DNA from: a virus | Reading direction: 5' to 3' (one strand) | Length of the DNA: 29,183 nt | IMG/VR virus record: IMGVR_UViG_3300044625_000244 | Span: 1 to 29,183 of that record | Part shown: positions 16,881 to 26,417 of the stretch, piece by piece | Position numbering within the stretch: the stretch's first letter is position 1 | How the letters are laid out: every line of letters begins with the position of its first letter | Translations under genes and position numbers: made by a program | The notes under the pieces: model-generated | What the model was told of the DNA's origin: nothing | Seen by the model: only the letters and a program-made list of their open reading frames with translations | Databases searched by the model: none

Positions 16881-17588
16881 TTATGTGTATGAAGAACGTG
16901 CTGCCAGAACAGTATAAGTTGGATTATATGTTAATCCAGTTGGCGTTCCTGCAGTTGTCGTAACACCAGATCCTGCAACAGTAGTAGAAATTGTTGCAGT
17001 GCTTGTGCCATTAGTTGCTATGATATAGTATAGCGTTCCACTAGAAGAATAACCAGTGATAGAACCGGTTCCACCAAGTGTGCCAGTTATAAAGATGCTT
17101 TGACCTACGGCAACAGTACCTGAAGTAGTCGTAAAAGAGATTTGTCCTGCAGTACCAGTTATAGCTACTGAAGATAATGTAGGCCCAGTTCTTAAAACCG
17201 TATATGAATATATGTCACTACTATTGGTATTACCATATGCCGCAGTTCCACCAAGCCATTTTAGAAACACACCATTATTAGTACCGTCAATCGTAATGCC
17301 TGTATTATAATAGGAATTATTTCCTATAGTTACGCTGCTTACTGCAGTTACGCTTTCGCCAACACCAATTAAACTTGCTAGAGAAGTAGAGCTATCACCT
17401 CTGATGTTTAATACCCAATTTGCTCCAGGAGTATTTACATAGTGCTGAATGCTACCACTTCTAACGTCAAACTGAACAGTTCCGGTTATAGCAGTATTGG
17501 AAATGCTAAACTTTTCTTTTAAAGACGAAATGTTTTGTAAGATACGGCTGTCATCTATAACCGTAGTGCCTGATATTTTGATTGCCAT
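16881..17588 (-). CDS. Tail-fibre-type virion structural protein
   Basis: This 235-residue protein starts MAIKISGTTVIDDSRILQNI, a fibre N-terminus common in aquatic T4-like phages, probably the part that attaches to the virion. The rest is Thr/Ser/Gly-rich beta sequence. Residues about 138-205 (SSVAITGTAGQISFTTTSGT then VAVGQSIFITGTLGGTGSIT) resemble the 'HGL-x-VGD-x-IYITGT' modules of the 949-residue protein. It has its own exact late promoter and ribosome site AAGGAG. Exact location on the virion is not known. Confidence 0.75.
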   Translation of the reverse strand: MAIKISGTTVIDDSRILQNISSLKEKFSISNTAITGTVQFDVRSGSIQHYVNTPGANWVLNIRGDSSTSLASLIGVGESVTAVSSVTIGNNSYYNTGITIDGTNNGVFLKWLGGTAAYGNTNSSDIYSYTVLRTGPTLSSVAITGTAGQISFTTTSGTVAVGQSIFITGTLGGTGSITGYSSSGTLYYIIATNGTSTATISTTVAGSGVTTTAGTPTGLTYNPTYTVLAARSSYT

Positions 17589-17623
17589 CTTCGTTCTCCT
17601 TTATTTGAACTCGGCTTATTCTT

Positions 17624-17631
17624 TATTTATA
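17624..17631 (-). promoter_or_regulatory. Late promoter TATAAATA before the 235-residue fibre gene
   Basis: An exact TATAAATA reads from 17631 to 17624 on the minus strand, 7 bases after the end of the 1743-residue gene. T4 spacing gives a leader of about 30 bases including AAGGAG. Confidence 0.8.
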
Positions 17632-17637
17632 TGTATT

Positions 17638-20600
17638 TTAGAAGAATGCTAGAAAATTACCTAGCGGCTTCTGTCTGACTGTCGTTGGAAATATAAATCC
17701 CAGCGTACCGGCAGTAGTAGAATTTTCTCCAACATTCCAAGTATTTGTTAATGGATATGCTCTAACAGAACTAAGAGTAACATGATTAATATTAGAAATT
17801 GCGCCTGCACCAGTATAAATCAACGTAGCGGGACTACCGCTTATTGTTAAGATACGTCCTACCTGACCAGAAGCTGTAAACGCATTTGCAAGAGTTTGTG
17901 TAGTAGTTCCGAGTGATATACTCGTAGGACCAGTTGAAGCATATGTATTGGTAATATTCTTAAAAGTGTTGTTACCGCTAATGGTCAACGAACTACCGCC
18001 CAGATTAAGCGTGATGCCCGAGTAGGATTTATCGCCGCCAGAAAAACTTTGACTAGAGGCAATCAAGTTAATGGTGCCTGTGCCTGTGACAGTAAGGTTG
18101 GTAGATGTTGCTGCATTAAACGCATTACCACCTGCACCCATTGTCCACGTGCCTGACCCAAGCGCTAAAGTTCTTACTGCGGTTCCAGACGCATTTACTT
18201 GTCCAGCATTAAAAGTAACGTTATATGAAACGGCATCAAAAGTTCCGGCGATAAATGAATATCCCGCACCTTGAGAAGCTGTAAGAGCATCTTGCAGCGT
18301 AACTGATCCGCCAGGTGTATTAATAGTAAAAACCTGCGTAAACGTTTTGCCCGCACTTGTAATCGTTTGATTACCACGACCAGCAAACGTTATATTGCCA
18401 CTACCTGATAGAGTTGTACCAGTGCCATTAATCCAATTACCATATACTGCAATTCCATTTCCGCCGTTTGCAAGCGTCATCGTATTGCTAGTTCGTGCAC
18501 TCATATCAATAGTGCCGATATTGAAAGGCCCACCAATGTTGGCAGTTGAGCCATTTGGTGGATTAGTAGTGAAAGCTGCTGTGTCCTGAGGCAATGGATA
18601 TGCCGTCGCATCTGCCGATCCACCACTAGTTAATGCCCATGATCCATTTCCAGAAGACAGCCAATTAGCGCCAGCACTACCCGTATAATAGACCGTCTTT
18701 GCTGCAGGAAACGTAATCCCACTGTTACCCCTACAGTTTCCAAACCTAGTCCCAGTCAAAGGCGCAGCACTTCCAGTAATTGCAATATCTCTGAAGTCAC
18801 AGTCAGTGATAGACGCCGAGTTAACCGTTAATGTACGTTGTGTGCCAATGATGTCAGAGGAAAGAAAGGTGCGGTATGCCGAATTAGTACCAGAGGTTAT
18901 TGACAAAGTGCTTATCGTTTGGTTGGCATTAAATGTCACTTGATTAATACCAATTCCTGGTGATGTTTGTCCGGCAATAGATAGTGTATTAAATGTGTTT
19001 GCGCCAGTGATCACAGTTGAAGTACAACTCGTGTTAGTGAAGTTAGCATTCCAAAAAGCAAGTCCAGGACTTGTTATACCAGCATTTGAAGCGTTTGTTC
19101 CAGTTATAGTTGATGTTCCTGCGTCAAATGTAAAATTGGCGCCAGAATTTACCGTAAATCCAATTGTAATGTTAATTATATTTGATGCACCAAGAGTTAA
19201 ACTTCTTCTTGCTGTTCCATTCACTGACATACGTGCAGCGGTGACAGTGAACCCAGCAGTATTAAGTGAACCACGTTCTAATAGAAAATTCTTTCCGGGA
19301 CCAATTGTTACGGCACCGCCTAATGTCCACGAGCCAAATCCAATAAAGTGAATATCATCAACATTTAAAGAAGCGCCATTACAATTTAACGTATAGCTTC
19401 CACCTTCTGCACCAGTTAAATTCAGTCTCCCAAGATATGAATGTGTTATACCTGTTGCAGCAAAAGTTGTGCTACCATGGATAGCAATAGGTGCAGATGA
19501 AGCACCAGCAAATGTTATGTTACCGGATGCAGGACCATCCATTGTGAATGCAGCACAACGAGCCATAGCCCCAACACCAGCATCAATTGTCGCGGTATAA
19601 GCTGTAGCGTTAGATGCGGAATTGAATACAACATTATCTAAAGAAGTTGGAATAGCAACACCACCGCCACCACCAGATGTAGTGTCCCACTTGGTGGTGG
19701 ATGACCAGTTGCCCGTGCCGCCTACCCAATATAGTGTGCGAGGTGCAGGAGCAGCAGTTCTAAAGACTGGTGCTGTTGCAGTTCCTGTACTATTAGCACC
19801 AGCGTAAAACTCCCCAGGACTAGTAGTAGAAACACCCCACGAACCCATTGCAAGATAATCGACGCCAGTGACAGCAGGACCAGCAATTACGTTTGTAGTG
19901 CTTGAGGAGCTTGTAATAGTTACTACATTACCCGCAGTACCAGTAACAGACCATTTTCCAATCGTGTTAATATTTGAACCAAAAGCAATTGTATGAGCCA
20001 CTGTTTTTGTAGAAGCCAATTCACCAAATGTATTATTTCCATTAATTGTAGTGGTTGAAGTTGAAGTCGTTCCTCCAATAATCAGTTTTTGAATATATAC
20101 ACCAACGTTTCCACCAAAATTTCGCGATGTAGTTGTATTATTTGACAACACAAGTGTTGCAGAACCTTCTACAACTACGGTTCCTTGAATAAAAAATGTA
20201 TCAATAGTTCCAGTTAACGTCCATGTTCCAGTGCCGAGTTTTAATTTTAACGCTAGTGGAGTTGTACTTGCAGACACCCCGGATACTGTTACGTTGTATG
20301 TAACAGCATCAAACGTACCTGAACCAAATGATATACTACCGTTAAAAGTAAACGCATCTGCTAATTGCACATACGATCCTGGTCTGAACATTAAAAAAGT
20401 CCCACCAGAAAAAGCGGTTCCATTACTAGTAATAGTTTGTGTTCCAATTTTCGAAAATGCAAAAGCCCCTAAGCTACCTGTCCAAGTAACACCAGTTCCA
20501 TTTTTCATGTCACCGTAAATATTAAGCGTAGTATTTGTAGTTGCAATTGTCATTGCAGTTGTTCGCGCTGACATATCTAAAGTGCCAATATTAAAACTGG

Positions 20601-22869
20601 CATCGATCGAGACTGTGCCAGCTGCTCCAGCGTTGTTAAACACTGCAGTGTCTTGTGCTAGTGGAAAGTTATTGATGTCAGGCGTACCACCAGATGTTGG
20701 TGCCCAACCCGTTGAGCTCAAGCTTTGAGCACCAGCAAGATTCCAATAAACTGTCTTGGCAGCAGGAAACGTAATTCCAGCATTATTGCCGCAATCTCCC
20801 GCTCGTGTGAGTGACGCGCCTATCGCTGCTCCGGCTAGGTTTATATCGCGAAAATCACAATCAGTAGAGGATATGCTGTTAACTGTTAATGTGCGTTGCG
20901 TGCTCATCGTGTCAGAGCGCAAAAAGACACGCCTTCTTGGAGATGATCCTGAACAGGTTAATGTACCAATAATTTGATCAGCAGAAAAAGCAACACCACC
21001 AATGCGGTCTGCATTCGGCGCAGCAAAAGATAAACTATTAAAAGTATTTGCACCACTAATTGAATGAGGTGTTAGAGGGGCGTTTGTAAAAGAAACGCTG
21101 TTAAAAGTATAACCACCACCACTAAATCCAATACTAGTTGAATTACTCATCGTAATCTGCGATGTTCCAGCGGAAAACGTTAAGTTAGGATTCGTTAAAG
21201 AATTTGGCAAAGAGAAAACTGTAGCGAGTAATGATATAACACTAGAACCTAAACTAATTGATCGAACGTTTGTTCCCGGACTTGAAAGACCACCGCCGTC
21301 AATGCTATTATTATTTGTGATGAAATTACCGGTGGTTACAGTAATTGTACTATTATAATCATATCTAAAAAAGTCAGCAAGCTGAACAGTACCACCATAA
21401 GTATCAATAGTAACACCACCTGGTAATCTCTTACCTGCGCTAGTGATCGTTTGTGTGCCGCCACCAGAAAACGTCAGTGCAGAACTTCCGCCGAATGATA
21501 TTCCACTTCCATTTGTCCAATTACCATAACAAGTATAAGCGTTACCAAATGACAATGTCAGTGCAGTTGTTCGCGCTGACATGTCCATAGTCCCCATATA
21601 GTTTCCCGATGCTATAGCATTTAACGAGATAAGAGAGAGGGAGTTATTTTGTATTATTATAGTATCTTGCGCTAATGGAAAATTGTCTAAACTTGCAGAT
21701 CCTCCTGGTGAGTTAGACCATATATTATCATACCAGTTAACTGAAGCAGTTCCGTTAAATACAGGATATACATTCTTAGCTGGAGTGAAAGATATTCCTG
21801 TATTATTTCCGCGATTACCAATGCGAGTTCCACTTATAGGAGTATTTGAACCAATTGCATAGATATCGCGAAAATCGACATCAGATAAGTTTGTCGTTGC
21901 ATTGATTGCAATAGTTTGTCCTATTCCATAAGTGCCAGAGGCAATAAGTATACGTCTATTTGGTGCAGTAGATTCAGTATAGAAATTTCCATTAATTGTT
22001 GGATACCCAGTAGTATTTCCATTGAAACTAACAGTTTGCTGCCAGGATTGAGTGACGCTTGATGGCCCAACTATCGTACAAGAACCAAGCGTAATATTGC
22101 CAGTAATTGAAGCAGGAGTTATAATTCTTAATCCGCCAATCCTAGCAGCACTACCAGAGCTAATGACTATATTAGTGTTGGCAGTTGGATTACTAAATCT
22201 ATTAACTAGTATAGTGGAAGCTTCCCATGCTGCACTACTAGCGTTATTAAATCGTATATTGCCTGCTTGAATATTGAATACACTAGATCCAAATCTACTA
22301 TTATTACCCATATTAAAAGTAGTAATAGCATTTCCGTTATCGGTTCTAATCTGAACATTATAATTGTTAGTTATAAGCGTGCCATTGATAGAAAACTCAA
22401 CTCCTGTTCGAGCAGGGTCGTGTGTTATATTGCTTAATAAATTAACAATGCTACCACCGCTGCCCAAAGTAAAAGTATAGGTAGTACCCATACTCTTACC
22501 AGCAAAATTTACATTCCAACTGCCAGTTCCTTGACATATAGACATATATACAAGTTGGTTCATGTCGAGAGTCATGGAAGGACTTAGAATAAAGTCCCCT
22601 TGCGAACTGAAGGCAAATTGGAAAGCACCTGTTCCTATTCTTAGTGTTCCACTATAACTTCCCGTAGTTGGATTGGTGCAATAAAAAGATCTAGATGATG
22701 CAGTAGTGGTTGTTGTTATAACGCCAACACCAGAATTTGAATCTAAATATACGTCATCAGAAATTGTCGGTGCACTAGCGCCACCAGCACCACCCGATGT
22801 TGCAGACCAGTTGGCTGTGGATGATGTATCCCAAGTGCCTGTGCCACCTACCCAATAGCGATTTGGCAT
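17638..22869 (-). CDS. Giant repetitive beta-rich fibre or tailspike-like protein (1743 residues)
   Basis: This is the largest gene in the window. The protein is Ser/Thr/Gly/Asn-rich with regular short strands, as in beta-helix adhesins. It begins MPNRYWVGGTGTWDTSSTAN, and the same opening recurs internally as LYWVGGTGNWSSTTKWD (1046-1061), suggesting two large halves. A hinge-like module recurs three times, at about residues 331-445, 670-780 and 1356-1470: DCDFRDI, then GITFPAAKTVYW, NFPLAQDT, IGTLDMSART. 'ISGANTFNSLSF' and 'GTQTITSAGK' also recur. No enzyme motif or signal peptide was seen. Ribosome site GCGGAG lies over the stop codon of the preceding gene. It is probably a surface fibre or spike; attachment point and ligand are unknown. 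Confidence 0.8.
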   Translation of the reverse strand: MPNRYWVGGTGTWDTSSTANWSATSGGAGGASAPTISDDVYLDSNSGVGVITTTTTASSRSFYCTNPTTGSYSGTLRIGTGAFQFAFSSQGDFILSPSMTLDMNQLVYMSICQGTGSWNVNFAGKSMGTTYTFTLGSGGSIVNLLSNITHDPARTGVEFSINGTLITNNYNVQIRTDNGNAITTFNMGNNSRFGSSVFNIQAGNIRFNNASSAAWEASTILVNRFSNPTANTNIVISSGSAARIGGLRIITPASITGNITLGSCTIVGPSSVTQSWQQTVSFNGNTTGYPTINGNFYTESTAPNRRILIASGTYGIGQTIAINATTNLSDVDFRDIYAIGSNTPISGTRIGNRGNNTGISFTPAKNVYPVFNGTASVNWYDNIWSNSPGGSASLDNFPLAQDTIIIQNNSLSLISLNAIASGNYMGTMDMSARTTALTLSFGNAYTCYGNWTNGSGISFGGSSALTFSGGGTQTITSAGKRLPGGVTIDTYGGTVQLADFFRYDYNSTITVTTGNFITNNNSIDGGGLSSPGTNVRSISLGSSVISLLATVFSLPNSLTNPNLTFSAGTSQITMSNSTSIGFSGGGYTFNSVSFTNAPLTPHSISGANTFNSLSFAAPNADRIGGVAFSADQIIGTLTCSGSSPRRRVFLRSDTMSTQRTLTVNSISSTDCDFRDINLAGAAIGASLTRAGDCGNNAGITFPAAKTVYWNLAGAQSLSSTGWAPTSGGTPDINNFPLAQDTAVFNNAGAAGTVSIDASFNIGTLDMSARTTAMTIATTNTTLNIYGDMKNGTGVTWTGSLGAFAFSKIGTQTITSNGTAFSGGTFLMFRPGSYVQLADAFTFNGSISFGSGTFDAVTYNVTVSGVSASTTPLALKLKLGTGTWTLTGTIDTFFIQGTVVVEGSATLVLSNNTTTSRNFGGNVGVYIQKLIIGGTTSTSTTTINGNNTFGELASTKTVAHTIAFGSNINTIGKWSVTGTAGNVVTITSSSSTTNVIAGPAVTGVDYLAMGSWGVSTTSPGEFYAGANSTGTATAPVFRTAAPAPRTLYWVGGTGNWSSTTKWDTTSGGGGGVAIPTSLDNVVFNSASNATAYTATIDAGVGAMARCAAFTMDGPASGNITFAGASSAPIAIHGSTTFAATGITHSYLGRLNLTGAEGGSYTLNCNGASLNVDDIHFIGFGSWTLGGAVTIGPGKNFLLERGSLNTAGFTVTAARMSVNGTARRSLTLGASNIINITIGFTVNSGANFTFDAGTSTITGTNASNAGITSPGLAFWNANFTNTSCTSTVITGANTFNTLSIAGQTSPGIGINQVTFNANQTISTLSITSGTNSAYRTFLSSDIIGTQRTLTVNSASITDCDFRDIAITGSAAPLTGTRFGNCRGNSGITFPAAKTVYYTGSAGANWLSSGNGSWALTSGGSADATAYPLPQDTAAFTTNPPNGSTANIGGPFNIGTIDMSARTSNTMTLANGGNGIAVYGNWINGTGTTLSGSGNITFAGRGNQTITSAGKTFTQVFTINTPGGSVTLQDALTASQGAGYSFIAGTFDAVSYNVTFNAGQVNASGTAVRTLALGSGTWTMGAGGNAFNAATSTNLTVTGTGTINLIASSQSFSGGDKSYSGITLNLGGSSLTISGNNTFKNITNTYASTGPTSISLGTTTQTLANAFTASGQVGRILTISGSPATLIYTGAGAISNINHVTLSSVRAYPLTNTWNVGENSTTAGTLGFIFPTTVRQKPLGNFLAFF
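18478..21879 (-). repeat. Three copies of a hinge module inside the 1743-residue gene
   Basis: Protein-level copies lie at about 21553-21879, 20548-20862 and 18478-18804. Copies one and two still share exact DNA words: TGCAGTTGTTCGCGCTGAC on the plus strand starts at 20554 and at 21562, and TATCGCGAAAATC occurs near 20847 and 21866. Copies two and three share GCAGGAAACGTAAT. The third is more diverged. The span given runs from the last to the first copy, with unrelated modules between. Confidence 0.8.
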
Positions 22870-22872
22870 GCG

Positions 22873-23064
22873 TTACTCCGCTTGTGGTTCTTCAGTAGGA
22901 AGTTCTTCAGCAGGCGGTGGGTTAACGATAGCCCACCAGTTGTCGTAGCGTTGTTGTTTCATTGCTGTGATTTCATCTTCTGTAAATATATGATCGTCTG
23001 GCAAGTGAAGAGCATCACGAAATACACCATATGGCGATTCAAATTCAAAATCAATTTTAATCAT
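22873..23064 (-). CDS. Small acidic protein in the fibre cassette
   Basis: This 63-residue protein reads MIKIDFEFESPYGVFRDALH at its start and ends in a Pro/Glu-rich tail (NPPPAEELPTEEPQAE). It has a strong ribosome site (AAGGAGAAAAC) and sits 3 bases before the giant repetitive gene. Small proteins with this start are common next to fibre genes in aquatic phages, from memory, but no function is known to me. Its size, acidity and position would fit an assembly helper for the giant fibre, which is only a guess. Confidence 0.75.
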   Translation of the reverse strand: MIKIDFEFESPYGVFRDALHLPDDHIFTEDEITAMKQQRYDNWWAIVNPPPAEELPTEEPQAE

Positions 23065-23080
23065 GTTTTCTCCTTAACAT

Positions 23081-23560
23081 TTAGAACCCGGTGTTTTTCG
23101 CTAATAGATGCCATCTACCAGTAACTGAGTTATAAATGAAACCAAAATAATCTGTTCTATTGCCACCAGTTGTGAGAGTTGATAGAGATACGTCAAATGA
23201 GCCTACGAAAGTAGCGTTCCATACGAATGTTTGCACATTCGTAGAATTTATTCTTAATACTAATTTTTGTCCATCAGATGGAGATCCCACGGGTGCATTA
23301 ATAGTTAATGTTCCAGCTGCTTGCGTATTTACTTGCGCAACAACATCACTAGTATCACAGTTTGGAGTGATACTAGTACCAGTTGGAACTACGACTGTGT
23401 TTTGAGAAACTCCAGGTGTTCTCCATACCGCAGTAGTATTACTAAGAAATACTCTTTGTCTAATACTATTTGTGCTTGGATTATGCCAAATATCACCAGC
23501 ATTAGCACCTATTGGTTCAGTCGTGCTTGACGTAAATATTGGATAACTTCTAGTAGACAT
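23081..23560 (-). CDS. Small virion or fibre protein
   Basis: This 159-residue protein starts MSTRSYPIFTSSTTEPIGAN followed by AGDIWHNPSTNSIRQRVFLS, an N-terminal pattern seen in phage fibre proteins (a line-up of 'GDIWyn' then a Trp-ending strand). The C-terminal half (about 85-159) is a jelly-roll-like domain typical of fibre tips: SPSDGQKLVLRINSTNVQTF, then DYFGFIYNSVTGRWHLLAKN and final TGF. It starts 3 bases after the 949-residue gene with only a weak ribosome site, so it is probably coupled to it. Confidence 0.75.
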   Translation of the reverse strand: MSTRSYPIFTSSTTEPIGANAGDIWHNPSTNSIRQRVFLSNTTAVWRTPGVSQNTVVVPTGTSITPNCDTSDVVAQVNTQAAGTLTINAPVGSPSDGQKLVLRINSTNVQTFVWNATFVGSFDVSLSTLTTGGNRTDYFGFIYNSVTGRWHLLAKNTGF

Positions 23561-23563
23561 TTA

Positions 23564-26413
23564 TTAGGCCTGTGCTTCAGTCCAGCTTAGACGACTGTTA
23601 ATCGAGTTTGTTGAGATAGCAGTAATGTTTGTAGCACAAACCGTAATCACATCTGGTCCATCTGGATAGACATTAGCTGCTGTTGCACTAGCCGTAAGTG
23701 TAGTTCCACCACCTAAGATACTATTACCAATGTCTCGAACCTGTGAAAGATCTTGCGAAACTGTACCAGAGTTAGACGTAAAGAATCCAAAGATATTTTC
23801 ACCACCAGTGATTGTCTGTCCACCCGTATGGAAGATATATTGTGCAAGACTAGATCCACCAACTGGTGTCCATGTACCTGCGCTTAATCTACCATTTAGA
23901 AAAACTTCAATACGGAAGGCTGCACCTGTTGTATATGCACCCATTGAACGTAGCGTTAACTGCATACGATTTATAATTTCTCTAGCACCTAACAAACCAG
24001 TCAAACCATTGTCAACACTAGGTGCAATACGTAGACTTAAAATAGGTTGACGAACGCCGTTTGCTAAGTTCGATAGAGCAGTATTAGAACCAACGTTAAA
24101 CACCAAACTCTTATCGTCATCATAACGACCGTCCATAATTACAGAACTACCCCAGTGACTAATCGTTGACGCTTGTCCAGGACTATAAGACTCAACCGTA
24201 ACAGGTGCCGTTGCAGAGAATGTAAAGGTTGTTGCAGAAGCTGTACCTCCACCAGAAGTAAATCCTATACCAGATAAGTTTACAATATTACGAGTCAATC
24301 CAGTGAACGTTGTTGCAGTTTTACCAGTATATGAAATATATTCAATTGCACCGCCAGTGTCAGCCGCTGCAGAAACTAACAGTGTTCCAGCAGATGGAAA
24401 TAAACTAGTATCAGCAACAGTCATTGAACCGGTTGCTCCACTTGCAAGAGTTGCCGTTAAGTTTGTTCTAATTGATAATGTATTAGTTTCATAACGTGCA
24501 GGCAAGTTACCAGAACGCATATATGCTTCTGTGTTTACGTTATTATTTGGAATACGATGGCAGTAAGCTACCTCACCACGATTGTTCTTAAATCCAAAAC
24601 GAACCGCACCAGCGCCATACCACGAATAATCAATATAGAACATCTGCATCTTGGTTAAATCTAGGTTATACAAACTAGAACCAGTGCCATCCATTTTATC
24701 AATGTTCCATTGATTAGCGACTCCAGATAAACTTGGACCGGCATATCTTTGATCAATTGTCTTACTAACTTGGCAATTAGTTGTAGTTGCTCCTCTATAT
24801 TCTGGGTAAATGTTCATAGCAGTATTGCTAGTAATAGTCTGAACAAGATAACTCATACCACGAATTACAATATAATCACCGGGTTTTAATTGTTCAGAAA
24901 ATTTTGTATTTGTTCCAGTAACAGAATTTGAATTGGCAGTAAGTCCTACAACACCAGATATTTGTGTTGTACTACTTCTTTTAACACAATAAATCGTCTG
25001 TCCATCATATTCAAAAAATACACCATTTTGTTGATCAAACAATCCAATGCGATTAGAAGAGCCAAACCATGACCATGGACTTACCGTTAATGGGAAGCCA
25101 GTAGCTGGTGCTGCAGAAGGTGTACTTAATGCAGTATACGTAAAGGTTAATCGCGTTGGTGCAGTAACAACTTGGAATATTCCATTATAAGCAGTTTCAG
25201 TACAACCCTGCACTCTTATGAATGAACCAACTTCAATACCGTGAGCAACTTTTGTTGTAACTGTGATTGTTGTTCCCGAACCACCATTGGTTATGTTATC
25301 AACAGATAGCGCTGGTTTAATAATAGAACCAGTAGAGAACTGCATCGCTTTACCAGACTGATAGCGGAACTGTCTACGCGTTTGTCTAATAACCTGATAA
25401 CCGTGTTGTGGTGATACGTTAGTGAATTGAACTCCACCGTCGAATGCACGATGTTGTATATAACCTAATGAGCGTGCATAAACTGATGCATTTAACGTTG
25501 CAGTGATTGTACCAGTTGCAGTACAAGCAAACGTAAATGTATTTGTTGTTGGGGTTGTAGCTACAACCCATGAACTATTTAATGTGCCTGTAGCACCAGT
25601 CGTACCAGTGATATAGATACCATCACCGACGCGTAATCCGTGAGCAAAAGTTGTCGTTACTGTAGCAATCGTACCGTTTAGTGATATTGCGTTTGTAGGT
25701 GCAGGTATTGCTGCACCTGTGAAGAATGTGCCAGAATAAACATATGTTTTTGTTGCATCATAAAGTGGTGCAGTTGGAGTAGTTATAGTAGTAAAGGTGA
25801 AACTCGTACCGGCAGAAACAGTTTCAACTATCCACCATCCACCAACGTCTTCGTCATCTAAAGTGCCTTGCACGAAGACTGGTGTTCCTGCTACTGGAGG
25901 AGTTGCCGTTGATACCGTTACAACTCTTCCAGAAACAGTCATGTTCGTAATTACTAATGGTGCTGTTACATCATAGAAAGCAGAAGGACGATTGTTTAGT
26001 AGATTCAAACCTTCCCACTTTGTAGGTTGTGAACCATATTCAAAGTCAGTGTCGATCAAAGACTGTGGTGTTGATACGCGAAGTTTATCAACAGGATCCC
26101 TAAAAGTTTCAGCGGGAACCATTTCTTGATATATCTCTTCCGCAAGTATAGATAACTTATGCGTAGATAACATACCAGCAGTATTATACGCAAGAACTAT
26201 GGTTGTAGTTTCTTGACCCGTAATTGGATCAATAGTTACAGCAACTGTAGTACTTGTGGCAAGGGAGGGATCTGAGAAGTTATAAATTACAGTACCAAGA
26301 GTGGTATTTGTAATTAATAACAATTGTTCTTGTCGAATTGCCTTACCAGTGACTACAATAGTTTTCGTAGATGGTGTGAAGGTGTAACCTTCTGATATTA
26401 CATGTTTTGCCAT
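23564..26413 (-). CDS. Large virion structural protein with repeated beta modules (949 residues)
   Basis: The protein starts MAKHVISEGYTFTPSTKTIV. Residues about 100-150 (PVDKLRVSTPQSLIDTDFEY, then GSQPTKWEGLNLLNN) are a recognisable segment of large structural proteins of aquatic T4-like phages. Three 60-residue modules follow at about 156-216, 243-305 and 369-432, with the pattern 'V-x-TVTTT-x-AHGL-x-VGD-x-I-x-ITGT ... NG-W-x-V ... TFTF'. A later part (about 650-720) has SMTVADTSLFPSAGTLLVS and EYISYTGKTATTFTGLTR, another small virion module. The C-terminal third looks like a receptor or carbohydrate-binding beta domain. Ribosome site TTAGGAG is good. It probably belongs to the baseplate or fibre apparatus. 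The T4 equivalent is not clear. Confidence 0.8.
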   Translation of the reverse strand: MAKHVISEGYTFTPSTKTIVVTGKAIRQEQLLLITNTTLGTVIYNFSDPSLATSTTVAVTIDPITGQETTTIVLAYNTAGMLSTHKLSILAEEIYQEMVPAETFRDPVDKLRVSTPQSLIDTDFEYGSQPTKWEGLNLLNNRPSAFYDVTAPLVITNMTVSGRVVTVSTATPPVAGTPVFVQGTLDDEDVGGWWIVETVSAGTSFTFTTITTPTAPLYDATKTYVYSGTFFTGAAIPAPTNAISLNGTIATVTTTFAHGLRVGDGIYITGTTGATGTLNSSWVVATTPTTNTFTFACTATGTITATLNASVYARSLGYIQHRAFDGGVQFTNVSPQHGYQVIRQTRRQFRYQSGKAMQFSTGSIIKPALSVDNITNGGSGTTITVTTKVAHGIEVGSFIRVQGCTETAYNGIFQVVTAPTRLTFTYTALSTPSAAPATGFPLTVSPWSWFGSSNRIGLFDQQNGVFFEYDGQTIYCVKRSSTTQISGVVGLTANSNSVTGTNTKFSEQLKPGDYIVIRGMSYLVQTITSNTAMNIYPEYRGATTTNCQVSKTIDQRYAGPSLSGVANQWNIDKMDGTGSSLYNLDLTKMQMFYIDYSWYGAGAVRFGFKNNRGEVAYCHRIPNNNVNTEAYMRSGNLPARYETNTLSIRTNLTATLASGATGSMTVADTSLFPSAGTLLVSAAADTGGAIEYISYTGKTATTFTGLTRNIVNLSGIGFTSGGGTASATTFTFSATAPVTVESYSPGQASTISHWGSSVIMDGRYDDDKSLVFNVGSNTALSNLANGVRQPILSLRIAPSVDNGLTGLLGAREIINRMQLTLRSMGAYTTGAAFRIEVFLNGRLSAGTWTPVGGSSLAQYIFHTGGQTITGGENIFGFFTSNSGTVSQDLSQVRDIGNSILGGGTTLTASATAANVYPDGPDVITVCATNITAISTNSINSRLSWTEAQA
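25118..25948 (-). repeat. Three HGL-VGD beta modules in the 949-residue protein
   Basis: The protein modules NMTVSGRVVTV...VFVQGTLDDEDVGGWWIV, LNGTIATVTTTFAHG...IYITGTTGATG and GTTITVTTKVAHGIEVGSFI share strand order and key residues (H-G, V-G, I/F-x-x-x-G, W or F, TFT). They are diverged at DNA level. A related stretch occurs in the 235-residue fibre protein. Confidence 0.65.
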
Positions 26414-26417
26414 TTAT

